Positions 8,544 to 17,512 of a DNA stretch of 64,000 bases are shown here, piece by piece. The stretch's first letter is position 1; each line of letters starts with the position of its first letter. The position numbers were made by a program, and so were the translations under genes. The notes beneath the pieces were generated by a model. That model saw only the letters and a list, made by a program, of their open reading frames with translations. It was not told the DNA's origin and searched no databases. Source of the stretch: Allomuricauda sp. TY007. Its GTDB lineage: Bacteria; Bacteroidota; Bacteroidia; Flavobacteriales; Flavobacteriaceae. The stretch spans positions 124,001 through 188,000 of the forward strand of contig NZ_WUEG01000005.1 in assembly GCF_010468565.1 (NCBI RefSeq). The letters run 5' to 3'.

Positions 8544-8814
8544 ATTTAATTAAAGAAGAAACCCACCTATTTTCTTTTACATATAGCATATTCGCACTTA
8601 TCGAAACTGCTACAAAAATAGGCAATAAAAGACTCCTTTATTCTCGTTGCCATTGATATCATTATATCGTAGCAACATTCATGGCAGGAAGAAGTAGAGT
8701 TTGTACCATAATGTGGATTTGCCTATCCTGGGATTCGGCAAGTTACATATTAAGGATTTCAAAAAAATGTAAGGGAATCCGTTCGTGTGCAAAATATGTT
8801 TAAATAAAGAATTC

Positions 8815-8968
8815 CTTGAAACCAGCTATCCCTGGATCAAGCCACAGGGGTATTTCGCCGGTTTTATTTTGGCACTAGGGCAAAAAACCTAAATTCTATT
8901 ATTTGATTCCCGTTTTCACAGGAATGACAATTGTAACGGAAACCCCGATGCAAGCATGCGGGGAATTC
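8815..8968 (+). repeat. Dispersed intergenic repeat, copy B
   Basis: This is a second copy of the element at 8389-8543, in the same orientation. The ends (CTTGAAACCA and GGGGAATTCT) and the core (GATTCCCGTTTTCAC, CGGAAACCCCGATGCAAGCA) are shared. The first hairpin has one mismatch here (ACAGGAAT), while the second stem is better paired (CCCCG...CGGGG), a compensating pattern that suggests folding matters. Confidence 0.85.
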
Positions 8969-9066
8969 TTTTCGATTAAATTAACCTACAGGATGGTTGA
9001 ATTCAACTACCTATATTGGTCCCTATTATCCTATCCAAGGACGGATAATTGAGCTTCCATTCCAAC

Positions 9067-10143
9067 TCAAAGTTTCAAAGGTTCACCCTTGATCTCTTTG
9101 GCAATGGGCATTCCCAATAATTGTAAGACAGTGGGCGCAAGCTGGTTGGTATACAATTGTTTCTCCTGCTCCACCTCGCCCAAGGCCTTAATGCCCTTTC
9201 CGAAGACTATCATCCAAACAGCATCGGCTCCCTTTATTTGACTTCCATGGCTCTTCCAAGTATCCAAGGGTTCCGTTCCCCGTCCATGATCCGTGGTAAT
9301 CAAAAACACGGTTTGGTCCTTATAAAATGTATCCTGTTGGGTGAATTCCCAAATCTCTTTTATCAAGGCATCGGTGTTGTGTGCCGATTTTAAATATGCT
9401 TGATAGTCCCCATCATGGGCAAAGTCATCCGTTTCTCCATAGGAGATATATACCAGTTTGGGATGCTCCTTTTTCATATACTCCAAGGCGTAATGATGGG
9501 TAAACGCATCCAATCTAACAGAGCTCCACGGACTTGGAATCTGTCGCTGTAGCTGGTTCAAAAACTTCTCCCTTTCGTTCAGCTTTCCCCTAACAGACTC
9601 AAATCCTGCATTGACGGGAACCCCTGATCGCTCCTCGTTGATGATGTACGGAAATACATCCCAACTGCCAAAGGCAGCTACTTTACCTTTTCCTTCGGGA
9701 GTATTATTGTATCGTTCCAAAATGGTAGTGTTTGGGTTTGGGATTTTATCATTGCTCCGAATGTTTTTATCATCAGCAGTTCCCGTCAAAATTTCGTTGT
9801 ACCCTGGATAGGAGAACCACATACTATTGGTCAAGTCGACTTTACTTCCCTTATTTCGGTTACCATGTATCTGGCCCATTTTTTCCACTTGTCTCCAGAA
9901 AAAGGGCAATAATGCTTCTCGTCGTTCTTCCGCTGTTTCTCGCCAGAAAGCCTCCTTCAACATTTCCGCATCATGCACATAATCCTTGTTACCGATCAAA
10001 AGGGAATCCGCTCCCAAAAAGAGTTCCTGCCAACGGAAACCGTCCAATGTAATCAATACCACTTTTGTGTCTGTCTCATTTTGTGCATGGATATTGAGTA
10101 TTGCTACAAAAGCAGCCATCAAAAATAAAATTCTATTTTTCAT
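9067..10143 (-). CDS. Secreted alkaline-phosphatase-superfamily phosphoesterase
   Basis: This 358-aa protein starts with a signal peptide (MKNRILFLMAAFVAILNIHAQ). The alkaline-phosphatase-superfamily metal and nucleophile motifs follow in order: VVLITLDGFRW, a SYPGYNEILTG segment with the candidate Ser/Thr nucleophile region, YGETDDFAHDGDYQAYL, and TTDHGRGT. These enzymes hydrolyse phosphate, phosphonate or sulfate esters in the periplasm; the substrate is not fixed here. I use ATG 10143, whose first codons overlap the upstream stop by 11 bp (ATGAAAAATAG); the longer frame lacks a signal. It is the last gene of the seven-gene SusCD operon, which makes a phospho- or phosphonoester substrate most likely. 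Confidence 0.85.
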   Translation of the reverse strand: MKNRILFLMAAFVAILNIHAQNETDTKVVLITLDGFRWQELFLGADSLLIGNKDYVHDAEMLKEAFWRETAEERREALLPFFWRQVEKMGQIHGNRNKGSKVDLTNSMWFSYPGYNEILTGTADDKNIRSNDKIPNPNTTILERYNNTPEGKGKVAAFGSWDVFPYIINEERSGVPVNAGFESVRGKLNEREKFLNQLQRQIPSPWSSVRLDAFTHHYALEYMKKEHPKLVYISYGETDDFAHDGDYQAYLKSAHNTDALIKEIWEFTQQDTFYKDQTVFLITTDHGRGTEPLDTWKSHGSQIKGADAVWMIVFGKGIKALGEVEQEKQLYTNQLAPTVLQLLGMPIAKEIKGEPLKL

Positions 10144-11737
10144 TTTCCTGTGGTGTTTTAAATGTTGCTGTTTCGGACCAACCACTCCAGTTCAAGTTTT
10201 GGTCACGGTACCGAACCCTCCAATAATAAGTAGTATTGGGTTGTAATCGTTTGGTTTTCTCATCGGTCAAATCGTCCTCTTTTTGACGGTTTTCTTTGTA
10301 ATACCAGTTTTGGAACTGTTTCCAACTATCCAAATCCAACTTTTTAAAATCCGGGGTTTGGGAAACTTGCCAATGTGCAGCCGCATGGAAAGCACCACTC
10401 AGTGGACTTGAAAATTCTCCAGCTTTCAGCATTGCAAATTCTTCATTCACCATTTCATTGTTTATTGGAGAAACCACTTTGGGGGCTTTGGGCTTTTTCT
10501 CCAATCGCCAGATGGTAATGCTATCGCGAAGTTCATTGTCCCTTCCTTCAATATTGTTCCCTTGACTTATTCTCTTGATGGTAAATTTTGGATCACTACG
10601 GTTTCCGTCCACTTCTACCATTACAAAACCATATTCGTCCTGTGTAACGGTAAACTCATCATAATCCCTGCCTTCGAACTCGCCCCAGTTATCTATGGCG
10701 CCACCTGCAGAGGCCACATTGATCCACAAATGTTTGTGATCTCTGGACTGCCCTCTTGAATAGCCATGGGTATGCCCGAAAAAGTGGATACTGGGCTTTC
10801 CTGTTTTGGTCGAGAAGGCTTCCAACATTTTTACCACCTTGCCTGTGGATTCTTCCTCGCCCGGAATCCATAGTTCCGATTTGTGCGGATGATGGAGTTG
10901 TGCGAACACAAAATCAATGTCATCGTTCTTTTCCGTATCCGACAGCACTTGTTCCAACCATTCATATTGCTCGCGAAGGTCCCGATAACCGTCGTTGGAA
11001 TTCAAACCGATGATTCGGGTATTTCCATAATCCTTGTACCACCAATGCTCGGCATAGGCCGGCGTTCCATTTTCTGGAAGGCTGAAGTATTTGAAGTAGA
11101 AAACGGAATTGCGCTCATGATTGCCCAAAACTGGATATACGGGCACCTCAGCAAAGAGTTTTTGAGCAGGGTCGAAGAAATGTTCTTTCCATTGGTAATA
11201 TTTGCTGCCGCTCTGCACTAGATCGCCGGGTATCATTACCATGGCCAGATTATCGGGCAACTTACCTCCATGCTCCTGTTCCAAATACTGAAGAACCCCT
11301 TGGTTCACGATTTCAGAAAACTTGTTCGGATGCTGACTATCGTATTGCATATCGCTCATGGCAACAATATTGAAAGATTCCTCGTCACTTGAAAAAGGTG
11401 GGGTCTTGAATTGATGGATGTCCGATTTTGCTTTTCCCGTTTTTACCCGGTAGTAGTATTCCGTAAAGCGCTCGAGGCCTTCCAATTTCACGGTATGCAC
11501 CCTTGAATCGGAAAAATTGATATCCTCAGCTTTCCCTGAGGTTTTTTTACCCAATTTTTCCGTGGTTCCCCACTCAACAATGCTTTCTTCCCCGCTAGTG
11601 GTCTCCCACATGATTACAATGGAGTTCGGTTCGGCATCTTGAAGATAGGGTTGAACTAAAATTTGGGGCTCGGTTTGGGCTGATAGTTTCATCAAACCCA
11701 AACAGCAAACGATAAGTAATTGGTTGATTTTTTTCAT
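10133..11737 (-). CDS. Secreted purple-acid-phosphatase-like metallophosphoesterase
   Basis: This 534-aa protein has a signal peptide (MKKINQLLIVCCLGLMKLSA), then a purple-acid-phosphatase N-terminal Fn3-like domain (about 22-115: ILVQPYLQDAEPNSIVIMW, FTEYYYRVKTG). A calcineurin-type metallophosphoesterase domain follows (about 125-345) with MSDMQYD, PGDLVQSG, LGNHERN, QLHHPH and FFGHTHGYSRG supplying the metal ligands. A C-terminal Fn3-like domain (about 415-530) ends with TYYWRVRYRDQNLNWSGWS. It is periplasmic or surface-exposed and would cleave phosphomonoesters or diesters. Its ATG shares one base with the stop of the PLP enzyme gene (TAATG), so the two are translationally coupled. Confidence 0.9.
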   Translation of the reverse strand: MKKINQLLIVCCLGLMKLSAQTEPQILVQPYLQDAEPNSIVIMWETTSGEESIVEWGTTEKLGKKTSGKAEDINFSDSRVHTVKLEGLERFTEYYYRVKTGKAKSDIHQFKTPPFSSDEESFNIVAMSDMQYDSQHPNKFSEIVNQGVLQYLEQEHGGKLPDNLAMVMIPGDLVQSGSKYYQWKEHFFDPAQKLFAEVPVYPVLGNHERNSVFYFKYFSLPENGTPAYAEHWWYKDYGNTRIIGLNSNDGYRDLREQYEWLEQVLSDTEKNDDIDFVFAQLHHPHKSELWIPGEEESTGKVVKMLEAFSTKTGKPSIHFFGHTHGYSRGQSRDHKHLWINVASAGGAIDNWGEFEGRDYDEFTVTQDEYGFVMVEVDGNRSDPKFTIKRISQGNNIEGRDNELRDSITIWRLEKKPKAPKVVSPINNEMVNEEFAMLKAGEFSSPLSGAFHAAAHWQVSQTPDFKKLDLDSWKQFQNWYYKENRQKEDDLTDEKTKRLQPNTTYYWRVRYRDQNLNWSGWSETATFKTPQENEK

Positions 11738-13107
11738 TAGGCTATGGCATTGGTTTTTAGAAACGCCTCGTTTAAAATTTCAAAGGCATTTTCCAGTTCT
11801 TCCCTGGTTATGGTCAATGGAGGTGACAGTTGCAGTACGTTTCCTTTGGAAACTTTAAAACTTAATCCTTGTTTTAGGCACTCGTACATAATTTCTTCGG
11901 CTTCGGCCGTTGCTTTTTCTTTGGTCATTCTATTAGTCACCAGTTCAATGCCCCAAAGCAGTCCTACGCCACGTACATCCCCTATCAAGGAATATTTCCG
12001 ATGCATTTTGTACAGGGCCTTTTTCATGAATTCCTCATCCTCCTTAACCTTTTGCAGGATGTTTTCTTCTTCTAACACCTCTAAAAGTGTCAATCCCGCC
12101 ATGGATCCCAACGGACTTTTCTCGTGCGTGTAATGACCAAGTGAGATATGTCCGAATTTGTTGTATTCTTCGCGGGTAACAATGGCGGCCTGTGGAATAA
12201 TCCCTCCTCCAAGGCCTTTTCCCAAACATAGAATATCGGGTTCTATATCAAAAAGTTCGTAGGCGAACATGGTCCCCGTTCTTCCAAAAGCGATCGGGAT
12301 TTCATCCAAAATCAACAAAACACCATGTTTGGTACAAAGCTCCCTAGCCGCTTTCCAGAATTTTTTTGATGGAATCTGCACATCGGTATTGCGAATGGTC
12401 TCTGCCAAAAAAGCTCCAATTTGATGGTCTTTTTCCAAAACATATTGTAGATACTCCAATGCCTTGTCCTCGTTTCCTTCGAATATACCCCGATAGGTAA
12501 TTGGTGGCGGAATACGTTCCACACCGGGCATCAATGGTCCCATATGTTCCTGAAAGACCGCTTCACCACCCACACTGATGGCATCCAGGGAGGCTCCGTG
12601 GAACGAATCCCAAAACGAGACCACCTTGTGCTTGCCCGTTATGGCCCTGGCCAATTTTAAGGCAATGCCTATGGCCGAACTTCCATTTGGCGTCAACAAG
12701 ATGCGATTGAGACCTTTAGGCGTATAGGAAGTCAATTTCTCCGCAAATTGAACTGCTGTTTCATTGGCGTAGCGTCTTGTGGAAAACGTCAGGTTTTGTA
12801 GCTGTTCCGTTAGCCGTGCAACCAACTTTGGATGCGAAAAACCAATTTGGTGCACATTGTTCCCATGAAAATCGAGGTATTTCTTGCCCGACACACTTAT
12901 TATATGCGAGCCCTCGCAATTTTGAAGTACATCCAAACAGGGTGTCGACATGGATTGATGCATAAAATATTTGGCATCCTTTTCCAATAGTTCCTTGGTT
13001 TCCTCGCTCACTTCGTTCTGCAACCATTGGCTCCGGGCAGGAGTCAGGTTGATGTCGCCTTCCACAACAGATTCTGCGTTGTGCCTATCGCGCTTTGTAT
13101 GGTCCAT
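11737..13107 (-). CDS. Class III aminotransferase-fold PLP enzyme, PbfA-like (1-hydroxy-2-aminoethylphosphonate ammonia-lyase) candidate
   Basis: This 456-aa cytoplasmic enzyme has the class III aminotransferase fold: TPNGSSAIGIALKLAR for cofactor phosphate binding, LLILDEIPIAFGRTG with Asp268, and the Schiff-base Lys297 in CLGKGLGGGI. The family also contains lyases. Its setting beside a PhnX-like hydrolase and a TIGR03364-type oxidoreductase points to PbfA, which converts (R)-1-hydroxy-2-aminoethylphosphonate to phosphonoacetaldehyde and ammonia. A phosphonate transaminase is the main alternative; classic PhnW is a different fold (class V), so it is not that. The gene has no signal peptide although genes on both sides encode exported proteins, and it overlaps the upstream gene by 23 bp. 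Fold certain; exact reaction about even odds. Confidence 0.72.
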   Translation of the reverse strand: MDHTKRDRHNAESVVEGDINLTPARSQWLQNEVSEETKELLEKDAKYFMHQSMSTPCLDVLQNCEGSHIISVSGKKYLDFHGNNVHQIGFSHPKLVARLTEQLQNLTFSTRRYANETAVQFAEKLTSYTPKGLNRILLTPNGSSAIGIALKLARAITGKHKVVSFWDSFHGASLDAISVGGEAVFQEHMGPLMPGVERIPPPITYRGIFEGNEDKALEYLQYVLEKDHQIGAFLAETIRNTDVQIPSKKFWKAARELCTKHGVLLILDEIPIAFGRTGTMFAYELFDIEPDILCLGKGLGGGIIPQAAIVTREEYNKFGHISLGHYTHEKSPLGSMAGLTLLEVLEEENILQKVKEDEEFMKKALYKMHRKYSLIGDVRGVGLLWGIELVTNRMTKEKATAEAEEIMYECLKQGLSFKVSKGNVLQLSPPLTITREELENAFEILNEAFLKTNAIA

Positions 13108-14362
13108 GCTTGCTTTTTATTTCTCGCTCTTCGGTGGTATCATCCAGCACGTAAATATCGTAAGAATCGCCGTTGTCGTACACCCGAACAACAATATGTC
13201 CTTCTTGACCTTTATATTGATCCAACCTGCCACCAATCACATCTTTGGTGCCTTGTAGCATAATGGTCGAAAAAATATCCCGGTCTCCGGGGTATAGTTC
13301 TTTTGATGTTATCCTTCGGAGGACTTCCTCTCCGGGATGATCGGCCGTCCAATTTTGTTGGATCCAGACCCGCGGCCTAATGGTCCGTACATAAAATGGG
13401 TTTTGGGAATCCCGGTTCCCATGATGATTCAACGTGGCCACATCCACAGCTCCAATCACGGGTGCCACATGCGACTCCAATGCATCCAAATCTGTTTGCC
13501 CAAAGCCATCTATACCCGAAATATCACCTCCAGTATAGTAATTGAATTTCCCATAATCTATTCGGATGACATTGCTCAAAGGATTCTCCCCATGGTATTC
13601 CCCTTGCTCAAAAAGGGTATAAAAAGTATCATTATAACCCGCCCAAATAGTACCACTGGAGGCAATGTTCCGTACTGAAAAATCAGGATAATCCGTCGGA
13701 TGTTGTTGTAATACAATTTGATGGTTGCTGCCCACCTGCAAGGCTTCGTTTTTCAACCCTACTTTTTCCGATTGGTAATCGATAAATTTCCAATACTCCT
13801 TCAAGGTAGGAATCATTCCATAGTTATCCTTGGAAAATCGCTCTTGGGATTGCACTTTTCCATCCTTCAGGTTGACGGGAAATTCAAATCCACGATCGAT
13901 CAATGTATTGATCGGGATCAAAGTGCCCACTTCCATGATTCCCGTAAGCTGATATCCTCCAAGAGCTATTTTTCGCAAGGAATCGACCTCACCAAAGTGA
14001 TCGTCGTGGTAATGGGTGATCAAGGCATAATCCAGTTTTCGTTCTTGTTTTGTGGGCAGGAATTGGTCGATATAATCCACAATCCATTCAGGTGCCGTTT
14101 TGGACCCATTGGGAACCAGCTTTGCATTTCTGCTCGAGGTGGTCCTTGCATGTGTTTCGGACATATCGCCGGCATCCACCAACAAGGTCGTGCCATCGGG
14201 GAAGATCATAAAAGCAGCATCTCCCCTACCCGTATTAATGTGGTGGATATCCAAAAAACCAGGTTCCCAATCGGGCAATTGTTGTTTTTGCCCATGTGAA
14301 AATTGTATCATTAAAATGATGATGAGCATAAAAGGGTTTTTAAGGTTGAAATGCATACTCAT
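13085..14362 (-). CDS. Secreted metallo-beta-lactamase-fold hydrolase
   Basis: This 425-aa protein starts with a signal peptide (MLIIILMIQFSHGQ, about residues 12-25). The MBL fold is shown by HHINTGRGDAAFMIFPDG, TLLVDAGD and the metal motif HYHDDH (His117, His119, Asp121, His122), with a later LNHHGNRD. The layout resembles ComEC/Rec2-like and phosphorylcholine-esterase-like MBL proteins, so a phosphodiester substrate is plausible, but a nuclease or lactonase cannot be excluded. Its ATG overlaps the stop of the upstream lipoprotein gene by 4 bp and its end overlaps the PLP enzyme gene by 23 bp, so it belongs to the same operon. Confidence 0.85.
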   Translation of the reverse strand: MSMHFNLKNPFMLIIILMIQFSHGQKQQLPDWEPGFLDIHHINTGRGDAAFMIFPDGTTLLVDAGDMSETHARTTSSRNAKLVPNGSKTAPEWIVDYIDQFLPTKQERKLDYALITHYHDDHFGEVDSLRKIALGGYQLTGIMEVGTLIPINTLIDRGFEFPVNLKDGKVQSQERFSKDNYGMIPTLKEYWKFIDYQSEKVGLKNEALQVGSNHQIVLQQHPTDYPDFSVRNIASSGTIWAGYNDTFYTLFEQGEYHGENPLSNVIRIDYGKFNYYTGGDISGIDGFGQTDLDALESHVAPVIGAVDVATLNHHGNRDSQNPFYVRTIRPRVWIQQNWTADHPGEEVLRRITSKELYPGDRDIFSTIMLQGTKDVIGGRLDQYKGQEGHIVVRVYDNGDSYDIYVLDDTTEEREIKSKHGPYKAR

Positions 14363-16029
14363 TTCTTTCTATACAATTGATTTGCTGGAATAATCTGTTT
14401 TGGAATATCGGGACCTGAATACTTTACATCCAAATGATAGCCTCCACCTCCATTGAAAAATTCAACGCGCACCAAATGCCTTCCTTCGGATAACTTCAAA
14501 GAACCGCTGCGTTCCCTAACGCCATGGTCGCCATCGTTGTCCACGATTTCAGAACCGTTCACAAATAGCCTGCTCCCATCATCACTATTGGTAAAAAAAG
14601 TATATTTCCCTGCTTTCTGAACTTCCAAATAACTTTCAAAAACCACAGCTACTTGTTCTTGGGGCATATCATCAAAAAGCGCCTGTTTATGTGAGAATTC
14701 GGTAACAAAACCCTTGTAAGTAGGGTTCAGAGATGTAAAGTCGGGCAGCTTTTCTATACCGCCCACTTGGTACACCTGAAATTTCACAGGGTCTTGTTTG
14801 CTCTCCGATAGAATTCTAAAGCTTCCTTCGGCAACGGTACTCGCCAATCGGTCGTTCTGAAAAACACCAGCTTTGATAATATTTGTCTCCTTTAGATAAA
14901 AGGTATCTTGGTAAACTTGACTGTTTCCCAAGGTGGGCACATTATTGCCAATGGTATATCGAATCTCCCCAATATTGTTCGGGTTCTGCATGACCACAGC
15001 CACAGAATCCGCTTTAAAAACTCCTCCGGCCGGCTCAAAATAGCCTGCATCCGGAAGAATTTTGGGGGGCGTAATTTGCTCTTTTCGCTTGAAGATCAGT
15101 TTTGGGGCTTCATTTCCTACAAAAGCGCCCTTTACAGGTCGGCCTATCCAAGATTGAGGTGTTTGTAACCCCATGGCGTAGGCAACGGTCGGCGCATTAT
15201 CGTATTGGTAAACGGTTTCTTCAATCTTGTAGCCTTTTTTGATGCCCGTTCCATATAGGATGAACGGAATTTCCATTTCAGCCAAGCTTTCGCCTCCATG
15301 ACCAAATCCCAATCCTCCGTGATCTGCGGAAACAATGAACATGGTTTTCTCAAAGATTCCAGCTTGTTTGGTGGCATCTACGATTTCTGCAATCAAGGAA
15401 TCAGCCTTTTCCACGGATTTGTAATACTCAGGGCTTCCGTGTCCCAAAGCATGACCTGCATGATCCACATGATCAAGGTGCACAAATGTGAATTTTGGCG
15501 TATGTTCTTTGATATAGTTTACAGCAGCTTCGGTGGTTTTATCCTCGTGGTCCCCATCAATATCAAAATCCACATCAGCTTTTTCGAACAAGCGTCCGAA
15601 CCCGTCCCAATCGTAGATGGCCCCTACATGAGCTTGGGGTTGCTGATCTTTAAAAAGTGTGAATATCGTTGGAAAAGCACCGTTTTCGGTAACCACAACG
15701 GGGGGCAACTGATGATCGAACTTTTCCCAGCCATTAGAGGTCACCCCATGTTGTTCGGTATCGGCACCCATGATCATGCTGGCCCAATTGGGGCTGGAAC
15801 TGGATGGAAGTACCGACCTGGCGTGCATGGTAGCGGCTCCATGCTGAACCATGGAATCCAAGGTTGGGGTATTTGCTTTTTGAATTCCGTCGGGACTCAT
15901 CCCATCTATTCCAATGACAACAATGTGATCAATTCCCTTTGGAGTATGTTTCTTTTTGGAGGAACAAGACCACAGGAACAAAATTCCCGTGGTCATGATC
16001 ATTGCTTTATGAAGTTTTCCTTTAAACAT
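14359..16029 (-). CDS. Alkaline-phosphatase-superfamily lipoprotein with C-terminal PA14 domain
   Basis: A lipoprotein signal ends at Cys22 (ILFLWSC), so this 556-aa protein is anchored, probably at the outer membrane. The phosphodiesterase/NPP-like domain (about 33-320) has VVIGIDGM with metal ligand Asp42, the nucleophile region LPSSSSPNWASM, HLDHVDHAGHALGHGS and VSADHGGLGFGHGG. A short beta-sandwich of the chitobiase C-terminal type follows (about 330-405), then a PA14 domain (about 415-550: YTFFTNSDDGSRLFVNG, RHLVRVEFFNGGGG). PA14 usually binds glycans, so the enzyme may act on a phospho- or phosphonoester attached to a glycan. It follows susD by 9 bp. Confidence 0.88.
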   Translation of the reverse strand: MFKGKLHKAMIMTTGILFLWSCSSKKKHTPKGIDHIVVIGIDGMSPDGIQKANTPTLDSMVQHGAATMHARSVLPSSSSPNWASMIMGADTEQHGVTSNGWEKFDHQLPPVVVTENGAFPTIFTLFKDQQPQAHVGAIYDWDGFGRLFEKADVDFDIDGDHEDKTTEAAVNYIKEHTPKFTFVHLDHVDHAGHALGHGSPEYYKSVEKADSLIAEIVDATKQAGIFEKTMFIVSADHGGLGFGHGGESLAEMEIPFILYGTGIKKGYKIEETVYQYDNAPTVAYAMGLQTPQSWIGRPVKGAFVGNEAPKLIFKRKEQITPPKILPDAGYFEPAGGVFKADSVAVVMQNPNNIGEIRYTIGNNVPTLGNSQVYQDTFYLKETNIIKAGVFQNDRLASTVAEGSFRILSESKQDPVKFQVYQVGGIEKLPDFTSLNPTYKGFVTEFSHKQALFDDMPQEQVAVVFESYLEVQKAGKYTFFTNSDDGSRLFVNGSEIVDNDGDHGVRERSGSLKLSEGRHLVRVEFFNGGGGYHLDVKYSGPDIPKQIIPANQLYRKK

Positions 16030-16038
16030 TGCTAAACC

Positions 16039-17493
16039 CTAGTTTTCCCACCAAACCTTGGTGGTTATCTGGTCTCCTCCTATCCTGTTGGAGGCTTCCG
16101 AATAGTTTGCGTTGTTCAAAGATTCCTCGTTACTAGGATATTCGAATCTACTTGGGTAGACATCGTAGAAAGCATCCGGTCCTGGCTCAATGGTTGATGG
16201 GAATCCAGTTCTTTTATACTCTATAAATCCTTGGTAATCCGTGTAGAACAAGTTGATATACTTCTGGGTCATGATGGTTTCCAAACTATTGTCGAAAGCA
16301 ACTCCTGCGCTTGTCAAATAATCAGTTGGTAATTCAACTCCCCAATATTCGAAGTTGGCAGTAACCCCTTCTTCATAAAATGTTTGGGCATCGGCATTGA
16401 TCCAACCTCTTTGGGCCGCTTCGGCCAAAATAAACTGCACTTCTGAATATAGCATCAATCTGGCTTGGTTGGTGTTGGGCTGAAAGTAGAAATAATCGAT
16501 ATTGAATTTTGATAGGAATGCATCCCCACCTTGATAAGTGTATGCGGGTCCGTCCACAACTCCATTCAACATACCAACAATCTTTGGGGATTCTTCTTCC
16601 ACCGAGTTGGCCGTTGGATCGGCAAAGAACTCCAATCGAGGGTCGTTCAAGTCTTTCAACATGGTCACGAAATGCTCTGAAATCCTGTATTCGTTATAAG
16701 ATCCCACACGATAAACGGACTCTTCGGTTACCGGGTGTGCATCTGGATTTGCTGCCAAAAATGTAAGAGCCGCATTATCCCCATTGGATTCCATAATCGG
16801 GAATTGGCCCGGGTTTCCATAAATCTCGCTTATTACCCCAGACGCAACCGACGGAGAAACTTCGCTTAATCGAAGTGCCAAACGCATCCTGAGTGAATTG
16901 GCAAACTTTCTCCACATGTCCACATCGCCATCAAAAAGTAAATCTCCTTTGATTTGTGTCAAATTTGAACCTGATAGAAGCGTGTTTGCAGCAGCAAGCT
17001 CGGAAAGCATTGATGTGTAAATGGCCTCTTGTTCATCGTACATCGGTGTGTAGTTTTCCTCACTCGCCTGATTTACCTCGGAGTAAGGCACATCGCCCCA
17101 CATATCGGTCAAGATACTGAAAGCCCATGTCTGCATGATCTTGGAAACGGCAACATAACTGTTCAAATCGGTCTCACTGGCCAATTTTTCCAATTCCTTG
17201 GCATCTCTAATCGTATAGTAATAATTGTTCCATGCCCCGCTCTGATCTCCCCAATCAAACAAATCAAAAGAGGTAAATACAATTCGGGCTCCATATTGCC
17301 CCATAAGGTTACCTTCGCTCCAAGATCCACTTACAGCTTCCCTGATGGACCTTCTTTGAAGATTGGTCAAAAGAAGTTCGGGGTTTTGGTTGATGTTCAA
17401 GGCAACATCCGGGTTCTCGTTGCTCACGTCAAACTTGTCGCAAGACCACAGGGTCATCGCAAGTACTGTCGCTATTAAAAATATCTTTTTCAT
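16039..17493 (-). CDS. SusD/RagB-family outer-membrane lipoprotein (SusD-like_2 type)
   Basis: This 484-aa protein has a lipoprotein signal with Cys18 (LAMTLWSC). Family features include the N-terminal NPELLLTNLQRRSI, the TPR-like helices around TWAFSILTDMWGDVPYSE and MWRKFANSLRMRLALRLSE, and a C-terminal QKYINLFYTDYQGFIEYKRT. SusD proteins sit on the cell surface as a lid on the SusC channel and bind the imported ligand. It follows susC by 19 bp, so the two form one uptake complex. No glycoside hydrolase is nearby; the enzymes in the operon are phosphoesterases, so the ligand may be a phospho/phosphonate compound. Confidence 0.95.
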   Translation of the reverse strand: MKKIFLIATVLAMTLWSCDKFDVSNENPDVALNINQNPELLLTNLQRRSIREAVSGSWSEGNLMGQYGARIVFTSFDLFDWGDQSGAWNNYYYTIRDAKELEKLASETDLNSYVAVSKIMQTWAFSILTDMWGDVPYSEVNQASEENYTPMYDEQEAIYTSMLSELAAANTLLSGSNLTQIKGDLLFDGDVDMWRKFANSLRMRLALRLSEVSPSVASGVISEIYGNPGQFPIMESNGDNAALTFLAANPDAHPVTEESVYRVGSYNEYRISEHFVTMLKDLNDPRLEFFADPTANSVEEESPKIVGMLNGVVDGPAYTYQGGDAFLSKFNIDYFYFQPNTNQARLMLYSEVQFILAEAAQRGWINADAQTFYEEGVTANFEYWGVELPTDYLTSAGVAFDNSLETIMTQKYINLFYTDYQGFIEYKRTGFPSTIEPGPDAFYDVYPSRFEYPSNEESLNNANYSEASNRIGGDQITTKVWWEN

Positions 17494-17512
17494 GTTGTTA
17501 TTGTTAACCTGA

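Larger units (their letters stand above)
8281..9066. other. 786-bp non-coding region with two copies of a dispersed repeat
   Basis: No frame of gene-like composition is present on either strand. The main content is a direct pair of ~155-bp elements (8389-8543 and 8815-8968), with unique AT-rich sequence between and around them. It separates the regulator/kinase pair from the phosphonate-type operon and may hold the kinase promoter near 8281-8388. Confidence 0.8.
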
